A stretch of 64,000 nt of DNA from an uncultured Paracoccaceae bacterium (GTDB taxonomy: Bacteria; Pseudomonadota; Alphaproteobacteria; Rhodobacterales; Rhodobacteraceae): positions 124,001-188,000 of the forward strand of contig CANMQO010000008.1 in the NCBI GenBank assembly GCA_947500055.1, given 5' to 3'. Below the pieces are notes generated by a model. It ran no database searches. It was not told the DNA's origin and saw only the letters and a program-made list of their open reading frames with translations. This document shows positions 1-8,385 of the stretch, in pieces (the first letter of the stretch is position 1; each line of letters starts with the position of its first letter). The position numbers were made by a program, and so were the translations under genes.

Positions 1-408
1 GATAGGCACCAGCACCCGCTGGAAATAATCGGCAATCTTTTCGGTCACACCACCGTCGGGGCGACCCGGAAAGCTGCGGTTCATATTCCCCTTGTCAATT
101 GGCGATGTCCGCGTGCCCGCGCAATATGCAGGAAAATTGAACGCAGGCACAATGATCACCCTACCGGTGATAGCCTCCGGCTGCAGTGTCGCTGCCAGAT
201 CCTGCAATGCAACCGGACCTTCATATTCGTCGCCATGATTGCCGCCCGTCAAAAGGGCCGTTGGTCCCTTCCCATTCTGAATCACGGTCAGCGGGATCAT
301 GACCGACCCCCACGCGCTGTCATCGCGACTATACGGCAGGCGAAGAAAGCCGTGATGGATGCCGTCCTGATCCAAGGGGATTGTCGGCGTAATGGGCGAA
401 GGCATCAT
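1..408 (-). CDS. doeB: N-alpha-acetyl-L-2,4-diaminobutyrate deacetylase, DoeB (3' part missing)
   Basis: Second step of ectoine catabolism: zinc-dependent removal of acetate from N-acetyl-diaminobutyrate, the product of ectoine hydrolase. The 136 visible codons belong to the succinylglutamate desuccinylase/aspartoacylase fold: a TGGNHGDEYEG motif near residue 60 supplies the His and Glu metal ligands, followed by a VPAFNFPAYCAGTR stretch and an NMNRSFPG motif typical of this subfamily. The start at 408 lies 4 nt after the doeA stop (an ATG at 405 is an alternative), so the two genes are co-transcribed and probably translationally coupled. The C-terminal part lies beyond the left edge. Identity rests on the motifs plus the doeA neighbour; other deacylases of the fold are possible but less likely. 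Confidence 0.85.
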   Translation of the reverse strand, partial: MMPSPITPTIPLDQDGIHHGFLRLPYSRDDSAWGSVMIPLTVIQNGKGPTALLTGGNHGDEYEGPVALQDLAATLQPEAITGRVIIVPAFNFPAYCAGTRTSPIDKGNMNRSFPGRPDGGVTEKIADYFQRVLVPI

Positions 409-412
409 CGCA

Positions 413-1600
413 TCAGTCCTTTACCAACATTTTGCGTGGCACATTGGCCAGGCATTCAGGGCCATTTTCGCCAATACGAATACTTTCGGTGATTTCAAAA
501 CCCCAATCCTCCATCCACAGGCCGGTCATGAAATGAAATGTCATGTTTTCCTGCAGAACTGAGGTATCGCCGGGCCGCAGAGACATTGTGCGCTCACCCC
601 AGTCGGGGGGATAGCTGACGCCAATGGGATAGCCGGTCCGATTATCCTTGGTGATGCCGTATTTTTTGAGCACGTCAAAGAAGGCCAACGCGATATCCTC
701 GCAGGTATTGCCGACACGCGCCTTTTCCAAACCAGCCTCCATCCCTTCCAAAACCGCCTTCTCGGCATCAAGGAAAGTCTGTGTGGGTTTGCCCAGAAAC
801 ACGGTACGCGACAATGGGCAGTGGTAACGCTTGACGACCCCGGCAACTTCAAAAAAGGTCCCCTCGCCCGATTTCATCGGCTGATCGTCCCAGGTCAAAT
901 GGGGGGCAGCAGCGTCTGAACCCGAAGGCAGCAAAGGCACCAGCGCCGGATAGTCCCCACCCGCCCCGATTTGCGGGTCGTAGCGCAGGGCGGCATCATA
1001 GATCTCTGCGACCAGATCGCATTTACGGATGCCCGGTGCGACCTTATCAAAAATACGCTCATGCATTCGGCCGACAATCTTGCCCGCTTGCCGCATCAGT
1101 GTCAGCTCCGCCTCCGACTTCACGGCACGCTGCCAGTTCACCAGCGCAGTTGCATCGGCGAAGGTGGCATTTGGCAAATGGGACTGAAGCGCAGCGAATG
1201 CGGCAGCAGAGAACCAGTAATTGTCCATCTCCACACCGATCACGCCACTTGCAAGGCCCCGGTCAGTAAGCTGTGCAGACAGATAGTCCATCGGATGGCG
1301 TTCTGCTGACTGCACATAGTGATCGGGATAACCGATGATATTAGCGGGTTTCATAAAACAGGTGCGCAACGCGCCGTTGGCATCCTGCCCGCGCCCGTAC
1401 CAGATGGGTTCGCCGTTCAACGGAAGAACCACGCATTGATGCACATAGAATGACCAACCGTCATAGCCCGTCAGCCAGTTCATGTTCGACGGGTCCGAGA
1501 CGACCAACAGGTCAATGCCCCGCGCCTGCATGGCAATTCTGACCTTGGCGATACGGTCGCCAAATTCCGTGCGGGAAAAGTGAAGCGTGGGCGTCGGCAT
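413..1600 (-). CDS. doeA: Ectoine hydrolase DoeA (M24 family)
   Basis: Opens the ectoine ring to N-acetyl-diaminobutyrate in the cytoplasm, first step of using ectoine as carbon and nitrogen source. 395 aa, the usual length for DoeA/EutD. The protein has the creatinase-like N-terminal domain (SNMNWLTGYDGWSFYVHQ near residue 45) and the M24 pita-bread domain at about 160-390. As in other ectoine hydrolases the strict aminopeptidase metal-ligand set is not obvious. I start it at the ATG at 1600, preceded by GGAGCC, rather than at an in-frame ATG 15 codons upstream, because homologous sequence begins near MPTPTLHFSR. doeB follows after 4 nt. No regulator or transporter of ectoine is visible; they may lie left of the window. 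Confidence 0.88.
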   Translation of the reverse strand: MPTPTLHFSRTEFGDRIAKVRIAMQARGIDLLVVSDPSNMNWLTGYDGWSFYVHQCVVLPLNGEPIWYGRGQDANGALRTCFMKPANIIGYPDHYVQSAERHPMDYLSAQLTDRGLASGVIGVEMDNYWFSAAAFAALQSHLPNATFADATALVNWQRAVKSEAELTLMRQAGKIVGRMHERIFDKVAPGIRKCDLVAEIYDAALRYDPQIGAGGDYPALVPLLPSGSDAAAPHLTWDDQPMKSGEGTFFEVAGVVKRYHCPLSRTVFLGKPTQTFLDAEKAVLEGMEAGLEKARVGNTCEDIALAFFDVLKKYGITKDNRTGYPIGVSYPPDWGERTMSLRPGDTSVLQENMTFHFMTGLWMEDWGFEITESIRIGENGPECLANVPRKMLVKD

Positions 1601-1720
1601 TTTCAGGCTCCGATCAACTGGTAAAATATGGTGATAGCAGCCCAAAGGGTTTGGCCCTTCAGGCGGCGTGGATTGTGCATCAGGCAGTTCTGACTAGACG
1701 CCGAAAAAGATCCCGGCGGC

Positions 1721-1757
1721 AAGAAAAAAGGCGCGCCACGGCATCCCGTGGCGCGCC
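1721..1757 (-). terminator. Rho-independent terminator of the 5'-nucleotidase gene
   Basis: A 12-bp perfect GC-rich stem (GGCGCGCCACGG / CCGTGGCGCGCC, 4-nt loop) at 1730-1757 is followed, reading the minus strand, by a T-rich tract (complement of aagaaaaaa, 1721-1729). It lies 20 nt after the nucleotidase stop and separates it from doeA, which must therefore have its own promoter between about 1601 and 1720. Confidence 0.85.
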
Positions 1758-1777
1758 TCGATTTTCACCTCGCCGGT

Positions 1778-3334
1778 TTACTTAACAGTGATCCGGCCAT
1801 CCTTATAAGGTGTGAACGGGCTGTTGGCTGCGATATAGTCAGCCGTGACATCGGCCAGATCCGGACCATAGTCATAGGCATTGGCCGCATCCTTGAACAT
1901 GTCGTACCCATCACCGCCATTGCGGACGTAGTTATTGGACACGACGCCATAGGTCGCAGCCGGATCAATCGCGGTTCCGCCAACCATCACGTCAGACACC
2001 CGTTCGCCAGCAGCGGCGGAAGTATCGACAGTGAAGGTCATGCCGGCAACCTGCGGGAAACGACCTGCGCCTTCCTCGACCTGGCTGACACCGTTTTCAA
2101 GCGCAGCGATAATCGTTTCGCCGGTCACCTCGAACGTGGACAGCGTGTTCTGGAATGGCAGCACGGTCAGCACTTCACCCATGGTGACTTCGCCCGCATC
2201 AATGGATGCGCGGATGCCACCGCCGTTCTGGATCGCAATCTGGATACCCTGATCCTTGACCCGCTCCAGCATGGCGTCGGCAATCAGGCTGCCCATTGCA
2301 CATTCCTGCGAACGGCATTCTTCACGCACACCCACAATCTCGGTTGCTGTTTCGGCCACAACCTTGTTGCGGATTTCGTCCAATGGTGCAGCAAGTTCGG
2401 CAATACGCGCCTTGGCACCATCATTCTCGGCCACAGCACCGTCGATCAGGATCGGTGCGCCGCTGGCTTCTGTAACCTTTCCATCATCATCAAAGGTGAC
2501 ATTCAGTTCGCCCAGGAATTTGCCGTAGGCATAGGCCTGCACAATCGCGGTGTCGCCGACCATTGTCGGATACGGGCCAGACGCACGATCACTGTCACCC
2601 AGCAATGTGTTAGAGTGACCTCCCACGATAACATCCACACCGGTGGTGTTGGCGGCAACTTCCTGATCCACGCCGTAACCGGAATGCGACAGAACGATGA
2701 TCTTGTTGACACCTTCGGCTGTCAGCTTGTCCACCTCGGCCTGTACGGCGTCAGATGGTGCGGTGAACGTGATATTGTCGCCGGGGCTTGCCAGTTCATC
2801 AGTGTCCTGCGGTGTCAGACCGATCATGCCGATTTTTTCGCCACCACGTTCGATGATGGTCGATTTCATCAAAACGCCCGCCAAAAGCGGCTCGCCCGAT
2901 ACATCGGCGTTGGACATCAGAACCGGAAAATCAACCGCATCCATAAAGCCGCGCAGCACCTCTGGCCCATCGTCAAATTCGTGATTGCCAACGGTCATGC
3001 CGTCATAACCCAGTTGGTTCATGAACTCGGCAGCCATCGCCCCCTTGTAATAGGTGTAGAACAGCGTGCCCTGAAACTGGTCACCGCCATCAACAAGGAT
3101 GCTGTTATTGCTGCGCGCGCGCGCTTCTTCCACAGCTGTAATCAGACGGGCGGTGCCGCCAAAACACTCGCCAGCATCATTATCCTCGGCAGAGCATGGA
3201 CCGTCATATTTGCTGATCGGCTCAAACCGTGCATGGAAGTCGTTGGTATGCAGAATGGTCAAAGAATATTCGGCAGATGCCGTTCCTGCCGCAAGCGCCA
3301 AAGCGCAGGTTGTGGTCAGAATTCGCGAAATCAT
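1778..3334 (-). CDS. Secreted 5'-nucleotidase / UDP-sugar hydrolase family protein
   Basis: Hydrolyses nucleotides (or related phosphoesters) in the periplasm so that nucleosides or phosphate can be taken up. 518 aa. It begins with a signal peptide (MISRILTTTCALALAAGTASA, cleavage before EYSLT), followed by a calcineurin-like metallophosphatase domain with the LHTNDFHARFEP motif and NHEFDDG (about 120), then SHSGYGVD and GGHSNTLL. The C-terminal 5_nucleotid_C domain carries NGGGIRASI (about 365) and a substrate-binding NNYVRNGGDGY motif (about 470). A four-Cys insert near residues 45-60 and CRSQECAMG near 340 suggest disulfides. Fits the nucleoside-salvage operon at 19941-24429. The exact substrate cannot be told from sequence. 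Confidence 0.9.
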   Translation of the reverse strand: MISRILTTTCALALAAGTASAEYSLTILHTNDFHARFEPISKYDGPCSAEDNDAGECFGGTARLITAVEEARARSNNSILVDGGDQFQGTLFYTYYKGAMAAEFMNQLGYDGMTVGNHEFDDGPEVLRGFMDAVDFPVLMSNADVSGEPLLAGVLMKSTIIERGGEKIGMIGLTPQDTDELASPGDNITFTAPSDAVQAEVDKLTAEGVNKIIVLSHSGYGVDQEVAANTTGVDVIVGGHSNTLLGDSDRASGPYPTMVGDTAIVQAYAYGKFLGELNVTFDDDGKVTEASGAPILIDGAVAENDGAKARIAELAAPLDEIRNKVVAETATEIVGVREECRSQECAMGSLIADAMLERVKDQGIQIAIQNGGGIRASIDAGEVTMGEVLTVLPFQNTLSTFEVTGETIIAALENGVSQVEEGAGRFPQVAGMTFTVDTSAAAGERVSDVMVGGTAIDPAATYGVVSNNYVRNGGDGYDMFKDAANAYDYGPDLADVTADYIAANSPFTPYKDGRITVK

Positions 3335-3470
3335 TTGGATTCCCCCTGTTGCTATATCGCCAGCTTGGCGTTGCCCCTGCGCAGAGTCAAACAGCTATAA
3401 GCTGACCTTACGCAAACTTTGCCCATCACAGACGGTTGACCATCTTTTTCGCACAGGCCATGAGGTGACC

Positions 3471-3803
3471 ATGCTGATTTACAAGATTTTCCGCGCATCC
3501 GAATGGGCCGAACTGCAAGCCAAGGGTGTCACTGATGGGGCCCCGATTGATGTGGCCGACGGCTATGTCCATTTTTCGGATGCCGACACCGTTCGACAGA
3601 CCGCAGCACTGCATTTTCAGGGCGAAGCAGATCTGGTGCTGCTCGCGGTCGAGGCTGACGCGCTTGATGGTTTGAAATGGGAAGAATCGCGCGGCGGCAC
3701 GCTGTTTCCGCATCTTTACCGTCAATTGCACATGTCAGACGTGGTCTGGCACAAGGCTTTGCCAATTGTGGATAACGTTCATCAGTTTCCGGATCTGGGA
3801 TGA
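3471..3803 (+). CDS. DUF952 family protein
   Basis: 110 aa, matches the small DUF952 (COG3502) family of unknown function: [15 protein letters not shown] start, [19 protein letters not shown] core, and a C-terminal [12 protein letters not shown] stretch. The ATG at 3471 has GAGGTG just upstream; open reading frame continues upstream but without family resemblance. Its stop overlaps the pyrD start in an ATGA, so the two are one transcription unit. Family members may be mono-ADP-ribosyl-transferase-like folds, but no catalytic claim is made here. Confidence 0.85.
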   Translation: MLIYKIFRASEWAELQAKGVTDGAPIDVADGYVHFSDADTVRQTAALHFQGEADLVLLAVEADALDGLKWEESRGGTLFPHLYRQLHMSDVVWHKALPIVDNVHQFPDLG

Positions 3804-4852
3804 CCGCACTTGAGAAACTCGGGCTGGCCGCCTTGCATCGGGTTGACCCCGAAACGGCACATGGCCTCGCGTTGCGTGCGTTAAATGCAGGCCTTGGCCC
3901 AAGGGGCGGTCCATTTTCGACCGACCGTATCCGAACCAATATTGCCGGGCTGGACCTGCCAAACCCCATTGGCCTGGCGGCGGGCTTTGACAAGAACGCG
4001 ACAGCACTTGGCCCGCTTGCGCGGACCGGATTTGGCTTTCTTGAGGTGGGCGCCGCCACGCCACGACCACAACCGGGAAACCCCAAACCACGCTTGTTTC
4101 GGCTGACGCAGGACAAAGCAGCGATCAATCGTTTTGGGTTCAACAATGACGGCATGGATGCAATCGCCGAGCGTCTGTCTCGCCGACCGCGAGGCCGGAT
4201 CATCGGCCTGAACCTTGGGGCCAACAAGGACAGCACCGACAAGGCCCGCGATTTCGCGACCGTGCTAAGCCGCTGCGGGCCCCATGTGGATTTTGCAACG
4301 GTCAATGTATCCTCACCCAACACCGAAAAGCTGCGGGATTTGCAGGGGAAGGCCGCGCTCCACAAACTTTTGGCAGGCGTCATGGATGCGCAAGCCGCGT
4401 TGGAAAACCCGATCCCCGTTTTTCTGAAGATCGCACCTGATCTGAATGCGGATGAAATCGCGGAACTGGCCGAGGTTGCCAACACATCTGGCATCGCAGC
4501 CATCATCGCCACCAACACCACGATTGCGCGCACAGGCCTGCATGGGCCGCATGCGACAGAGGCGGGTGGTCTTTCGGGGCAGCCCCTGTTTGAAAAATCA
4601 ACACGGGTACTGGCGCAGCTTGCCGGGCTGACTGCATTACCGATCATCGGGGTTGGCGGGGTCGGCAGCGCCGCGCAAGCCTATGCCAAGATCTGCGCAG
4701 GTGCCTCTGCCGTCCAGTTTTATACCGCACTGGTCTTTCAGGGCATGTCACTGGCCACGGATATCGCCAGGGGGCTGGATGCATTGCTGGCCCGCGATGG
4801 TTTTGCCTCAGTGGCCGAGGCGGTTGGATCAAGGCGTGGCGACTGGATCTGA
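3800..4852 (+). CDS. pyrD: Dihydroorotate dehydrogenase (quinone), class 2
   Basis: Oxidises dihydroorotate to orotate with transfer of electrons to ubiquinone at the membrane; fourth step of pyrimidine synthesis. 350 aa. N-terminal amphipathic segment ([20 protein letters not shown]) typical of the quinone-linked class 2, then [13 protein letters not shown] (about 55), [35 protein letters not shown] (about 172) with the catalytic Ser region, NTT at 240, and [28 protein letters not shown] for FMN phosphate binding. Starts by ATGA overlap with the DUF952 gene. Its last 24 nt overlap the convergent MATE gene. Confidence 0.96.
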   Translation: MTALEKLGLAALHRVDPETAHGLALRALNAGLGPRGGPFSTDRIRTNIAGLDLPNPIGLAAGFDKNATALGPLARTGFGFLEVGAATPRPQPGNPKPRLFRLTQDKAAINRFGFNNDGMDAIAERLSRRPRGRIIGLNLGANKDSTDKARDFATVLSRCGPHVDFATVNVSSPNTEKLRDLQGKAALHKLLAGVMDAQAALENPIPVFLKIAPDLNADEIAELAEVANTSGIAAIIATNTTIARTGLHGPHATEAGGLSGQPLFEKSTRVLAQLAGLTALPIIGVGGVGSAAQAYAKICAGASAVQFYTALVFQGMSLATDIARGLDALLARDGFASVAEAVGSRRGDWI

Positions 4853-6172
4853 ACGTGCTGCCCCGGCCTGTGCTTCAAGTGCGGGATATTTCCATGCCAA
4901 ACTGGCCCCACGCGCGACAAAGCTGATCAGCAGTCCCAGCCACAGCCCATGATTGCCAAAATACGCCATCAGGGGAATGACGCAGGCAAAATAGATCAGG
5001 GATGACAGGATCATCATGTTGCGCATGTCCTGCGTGCGTGTGGCCCCGATAAAGATACCATCCAACATCCATGCCGCGACCCCGACAATGGGCGCGGCCA
5101 CCATATATGGCAGATAGATCCGCGATGCGTCCTGAACCGCAGCTGACTTTGCCATCACGTCGATGACAAACGGACCAAACAGGGCAAAGCATATGGCAAG
5201 CGCGACACAGATCGCCGCACCCCAGGCGCTGGACAGCAACGCCGCCCGGCGCAAGGCCGAGCGCGTGCGTGACCCCATGGCCTGCCCCACCAGCGCCTCT
5301 GCCGCGAAGGCGAAACCGTCCAGCGCGTAGGCGGTCACGTGCAGAAACTGAAGCAGGATCTGGTTCGCTGCCAATTGCACATCACCAAAATCCGCCCCGT
5401 AGAACAGAAAGCTGACAAAGATCGCCTGTAACAGCACTGACCGGATCAGGATATCCGTGTTCACCACCGCCATATGCTTGATCCGCGCCATATCGAACAC
5501 CAGCGCCGCCGTCCGCCAAGCCTGCCCCGCAAACGCGTCGCGGCACAGCCACAAACCCAATGCCAACCCGGCCCATTCGGCGATGAACGTGGCCAGCGCG
5601 ACCCCCTCTACCCCCCGGTCGAAGCCCAGCACAAAAACCAGATCAAGGATAATGTTGGCCCCGTTCATCAGCACCTGAATGGCCAGAACCGCCTTGGTCC
5701 GTTCCAGCGCGATCAACCAACCCGTGATACCGTAAAGGGCGATGGTTGCTGGCGCAGACCAGACACGTATTGCCATGTAGTCGCGCGCCAAACCTTCGAC
5801 TTCGGCACTGGCGGGCGAAATCAGGAAGGCGCCGTGAAACAGCAAGACCTGCGTCAGGATGATCATAACCCCGGCCACAAAACCGATCAGCAGGGCGCGC
5901 GACAACAGGGCGTGCACCTCGTCCCTGTCGCCTGCGCCACAGGCCTGCGATGTCAGTCCGGTTGTGCCCATCCGCAAGAAACCGAAGATCCAATAGAGCG
6001 CCGACAGGATCACAGCACCAATACCGACCGCGCCGATAGGTGCGGCTTCGCCCAGTTGACCGACAACACCGGTATCGACGATGCCCAGTATCGGCACGGT
6101 CGCATTGGACAGAACTATCGGCAGCGCAATCGTCAGGACCCGCCGATGTGTCAGCGCGGTCGTTTCAGCCAT
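4829..6172 (-). CDS. MATE family efflux transporter (DinF-like)
   Basis: Inner-membrane multidrug/toxin exporter driven by H+ or Na+. 447 aa with about 12 hydrophobic segments, in two homologous MatE halves (about 12-170 and 235-400). The N-terminal [36 protein letters not shown] is typical of the DinF branch. Start overlaps the preceding thioesterase by 8 nt, so it is the third gene of a three-gene unit (two thioesterases then MATE). The 3' end overlaps pyrD on the opposite strand by 24 nt. Substrate unknown. Confidence 0.92.
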   Translation of the reverse strand: MAETTALTHRRVLTIALPIVLSNATVPILGIVDTGVVGQLGEAAPIGAVGIGAVILSALYWIFGFLRMGTTGLTSQACGAGDRDEVHALLSRALLIGFVAGVMIILTQVLLFHGAFLISPASAEVEGLARDYMAIRVWSAPATIALYGITGWLIALERTKAVLAIQVLMNGANIILDLVFVLGFDRGVEGVALATFIAEWAGLALGLWLCRDAFAGQAWRTAALVFDMARIKHMAVVNTDILIRSVLLQAIFVSFLFYGADFGDVQLAANQILLQFLHVTAYALDGFAFAAEALVGQAMGSRTRSALRRAALLSSAWGAAICVALAICFALFGPFVIDVMAKSAAVQDASRIYLPYMVAAPIVGVAAWMLDGIFIGATRTQDMRNMMILSSLIYFACVIPLMAYFGNHGLWLGLLISFVARGASLAWKYPALEAQAGAARSDPVATP

Positions 6173-6659
6173 CGCGGGCGGGCATCAGGAAATGACCCGT
6201 GGCCTGCGCAAAAAGCCGGCTGCGATTGTCCTGCCATGCCTCAACATGGACCGAGGCATAACGCCGCCCCGAACGGTTGACCCGCGCACGGGCATAGGCA
6301 TCGCGCGGCAATCCGGTGCGCAGGTAATCAAGGGTGAAATCAATGGTTTTGGGCAGAAGTATCTTAGGCGCGTCATCGGTGACCTTGCCGGCTTCCATAT
6401 CTTCCCAGATCATGGCCCAGCTCAGCTCCATGATCGCCGTCACTTCAAGAAACGCGGCGGTAACACCACCGTGCAAGGCTGGCAGCATCGGATTTCCGAT
6501 CAGCGCTTCATCAAACGGGAGAACTGCGGTCAATTCATCACCGCGCCGTTCAATATGAATGCCCAGAAATTGCATATAGGGCACACCGGCCACCAGTTTC
6601 TGCAGGGTCGCATCGCGGCGCTGTTTGACCACCTGCACAGGCTCAGGACGCTGGTTCAT
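6165..6659 (-). CDS. PaaI-like hotdog thioesterase
   Basis: 164 aa, single hotdog-fold domain of the PaaI/acyl-CoA thioesterase type: a NPMLPALHGGVTAAFLEVTA segment near residue 85 carries the HGG motif, followed by the long beta strands IDFTLDYLRTGLP and RVNRSGRRYASVHVEAW. Probably hydrolyses acyl- or aryl-CoA in the cytoplasm. Its start overlaps the stop of the upstream thioesterase (4 nt), and its stop overlaps the MATE start (8 nt). Substrate not predictable. Confidence 0.85.
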   Translation of the reverse strand: MNQRPEPVQVVKQRRDATLQKLVAGVPYMQFLGIHIERRGDELTAVLPFDEALIGNPMLPALHGGVTAAFLEVTAIMELSWAMIWEDMEAGKVTDDAPKILLPKTIDFTLDYLRTGLPRDAYARARVNRSGRRYASVHVEAWQDNRSRLFAQATGHFLMPARDG

Positions 6660-7096
6660 GCCTTTGGCCTTTCGATTGTAAAGGTTCCAGTGGCCGTTGC
6701 CACCGGCCGGTCCGGGTCATCATCAACCGCCGTCGCACGGACGAACGCAACTGATCGGGTCACATGATAACATTCAGCCCGGGCCGTGATGCGCTGACCC
6801 GGCGTTGCGGCGCGCATATAGTCAATGCGCAACCCAAGTGTGGCTGTCGAAACGGTCGCCGCTGGGTGCGACATGACAGCCGCACCGCCGCATGTATCCA
6901 TTAAAGCCGAGACCGCGCCGCCATGAATTACGCCGGTTTCAGGGTCACCGACGAAACGGGTGTCATAATCCATTGCTATTTCAGCATGACCGTCGCCCAC
7001 ATTGGTCAACACCATCCCCAGCGCGCGCGCATGCGGGATCGCCTCAATGAATTTTCGCGCCAGCATCTCGCGGCGTATGTGTTGTTCATCAGACAT
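6656..7096 (-). CDS. PaaI-like hotdog thioesterase (first of two)
   Basis: 146 aa hotdog-fold protein with GDPETGVIHGGAVSALMDTCGG (HGG motif near residue 62) and the following strand LGLRIDYMRAATPGQRITARAECYHVTRSVAFVRATA, typical PaaI/COG2050. I choose ATG 7096 (MSDEQHIRREM), which has AAGGAAA upstream, instead of an in-frame ATG 21 codons further out whose added residues look non-native. It heads the thioesterase-thioesterase-MATE unit. The pair may form a heteromer, which is inference only. Confidence 0.85.
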   Translation of the reverse strand: MSDEQHIRREMLARKFIEAIPHARALGMVLTNVGDGHAEIAMDYDTRFVGDPETGVIHGGAVSALMDTCGGAAVMSHPAATVSTATLGLRIDYMRAATPGQRITARAECYHVTRSVAFVRATAVDDDPDRPVATATGTFTIERPKA

Positions 7097-7252
7097 GCGC
7101 TCAGCTTTCCTTCTTGCGGCACTGCCGGGACAACTTGTCACGTCACGATCTGATCGCAACCCCCATTCCTGGCCAACGTTCCGTCATTTTGAGATCGCAT
7201 CACCGTTGAACCGCAGAATGGTTCCCGTTACGGTAGAAGCAGGGAGAACGCG

Positions 7253-7621
7253 ATGTCTGAAAAACAGCTGACATTCAAAGAGATGTGCGCGGAATTCGAT
7301 GTTACGCCACGGACGCTTCGCTATTATGAATACATTGAATTGCTGACACCCAGAAAAGAAGGGCGGTCGCGGTTTTACGGGGCCAAGGAATTGGCACGCA
7401 TGACGCTCATCCTCCGGGGAAGACGATTTGGGTTCGCCCTGGAAGATATCAGGCAATGGCTGATGATTTACGAAAACGAAGGCACCGAAGCACAGATGCG
7501 CGCTTGGATCGCCCAGGCGGACAGCCAAATGGCAGAACTTGCCGTGCAAAAGCAGCAGTTGGAGGAAACGATGGTCGAACTCCAGACACTGCGAGACGAA
7601 ACAGCCAAGACACTTGGTTGA
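7253..7621 (+). CDS. MerR family transcriptional regulator
   Basis: 122 aa. N-terminal winged helix-turn-helix ([27 protein letters not shown]) followed by RFYGAKELARMTLILRGRRFGFALEDIRQWL and a C-terminal coiled coil (about 85-118) for dimerisation. No C-terminal Cys or ligand domain, so not a metal sensor. Together with the second MerR protein at 7943 it precedes the beta-oxidation genes; MerR proteins of this short type (LiuR-like) control fatty-acid and branched-chain acyl-CoA use in proteobacteria. Assignment to that regulon is inference from context. Confidence 0.9.
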   Translation: MSEKQLTFKEMCAEFDVTPRTLRYYEYIELLTPRKEGRSRFYGAKELARMTLILRGRRFGFALEDIRQWLMIYENEGTEAQMRAWIAQADSQMAELAVQKQQLEETMVELQTLRDETAKTLG

Positions 7622-7942
7622 CTATCAGGTTGACGATTACGCACAAATCCATCTCAACTTTGTGTCATCAGCATAGGTCTTTGAAGAAGAATATACGTGA
7701 ATCAGGCGAGCGAAATTGATCTCCTGAAATCACGATTTCCCTTATAACCTTGGGTCTACGGGGAAAACCGAGCAGTTTTTCCCAGTTCGAAAATTTCGCA
7801 TGACCCCGCGTCACCTTTCCTGACCTTTCGTCAACTGCGAAATGACGCCACGTTACGTTTACGTTAACGTCAGCTTTACTTGTATGGTGATCTACGACTC
7901 CGCAAATGCGAGGCATTGAAACCCCGCATAAGGAATGAATTG
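7622..7942 (+). other. Intergenic region between the two MerR genes (321 nt)
   Basis: Holds no convincing gene. It is AT-richer than its surroundings in 7640-7830. Its only clear structure is the cluster of ACGT cores at 7850-7870 (listed separately) before the second MerR gene, plus an AAGGA ribosome site at about 7930. Promoters for the MerR gene and the beta-oxidation block most likely lie here. Confidence 0.6.
7850..7870 (+). promoter_or_regulatory. Probable operator: four ACGT cores, LiuR/MerR-like
   Basis: Within 21 bp the sequence ACGT occurs four times (7850, 7855, 7861, 7867), containing the perfect 10-bp palindrome ACGTTAACGT (7861-7870) and the longer dyad ACGTTA-N9-TAACGT. Its position about 75 nt before the MerR gene at 7943 suggests autoregulation. 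As I remember it, operators of LiuR-type MerR regulators are TTTACGTTTACG-like, which resembles this site. No DNA-binding evidence. Confidence 0.55.
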
Positions 7943-8344
7943 ATGACGATCGAAACCATGAACATTCGCCAGATGTGCGACGCCTTTGACGTAACCCCCC
8001 GGACGCTTCGATTTTACGAAGCAAAGGAACTGCTGTTCCCGATCCGCGAAGGTCAGCGGCGCCTGTTCACCAAACGCGACCGGGCGCGGCTGAAACTGAT
8101 CCTGCGCGGCAAACGCTTCGGCTTCAGCCTCGAGGAAATCCGCCAACTGCTGGATCTCTACCATATGGATGATGGTCAGGAGGCGCAGCTGTCCAAAACT
8201 TACGAACTTGCCAAGCGTCATCTGGCTGACATGGAAGCCCAAAAAGCCGAACTCGACGAAGCGATTGCTGAGCTCAAGGAACAGATGGTTTGGGGGGCTG
8301 AAAAGCTTGACCAACTCAACAAAGAAAAATCAGTCGCGGCCTAA
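7943..8344 (+). CDS. MerR family transcriptional regulator (second copy)
   Basis: 133 aa, paralogue of the regulator at 7253: the two share [19 protein letters not shown]-type HTH, the [30 protein letters not shown] helix pair, and a C-terminal coiled coil (about 85-125). ATG 7943 chosen because AAGGA lies 9 nt upstream and the HTH begins right after; an upstream in-frame ATG at 7880 would overlap the putative operator region. Lies 41 nt before the acyl-CoA dehydrogenase and is probably co-transcribed with it. Likely a repressor or activator of the beta-oxidation block. Confidence 0.9.
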   Translation: MTIETMNIRQMCDAFDVTPRTLRFYEAKELLFPIREGQRRLFTKRDRARLKLILRGKRFGFSLEEIRQLLDLYHMDDGQEAQLSKTYELAKRHLADMEAQKAELDEAIAELKEQMVWGAEKLDQLNKEKSVAA

Positions 8345-8385
8345 CCCGCCGCGACCACAATTTACGACCTGAGGAGAGACACCAC

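Noticed and set aside
1748-3400. 550-codon plus-strand open frame opposite the 5'-nucleotidase
   Set aside because: Exact antisense of a clear gene with signal peptide and complete motifs; long antisense frames are a GC-content artefact here. The same holds for large frames opposite maeB, prpE and carB.
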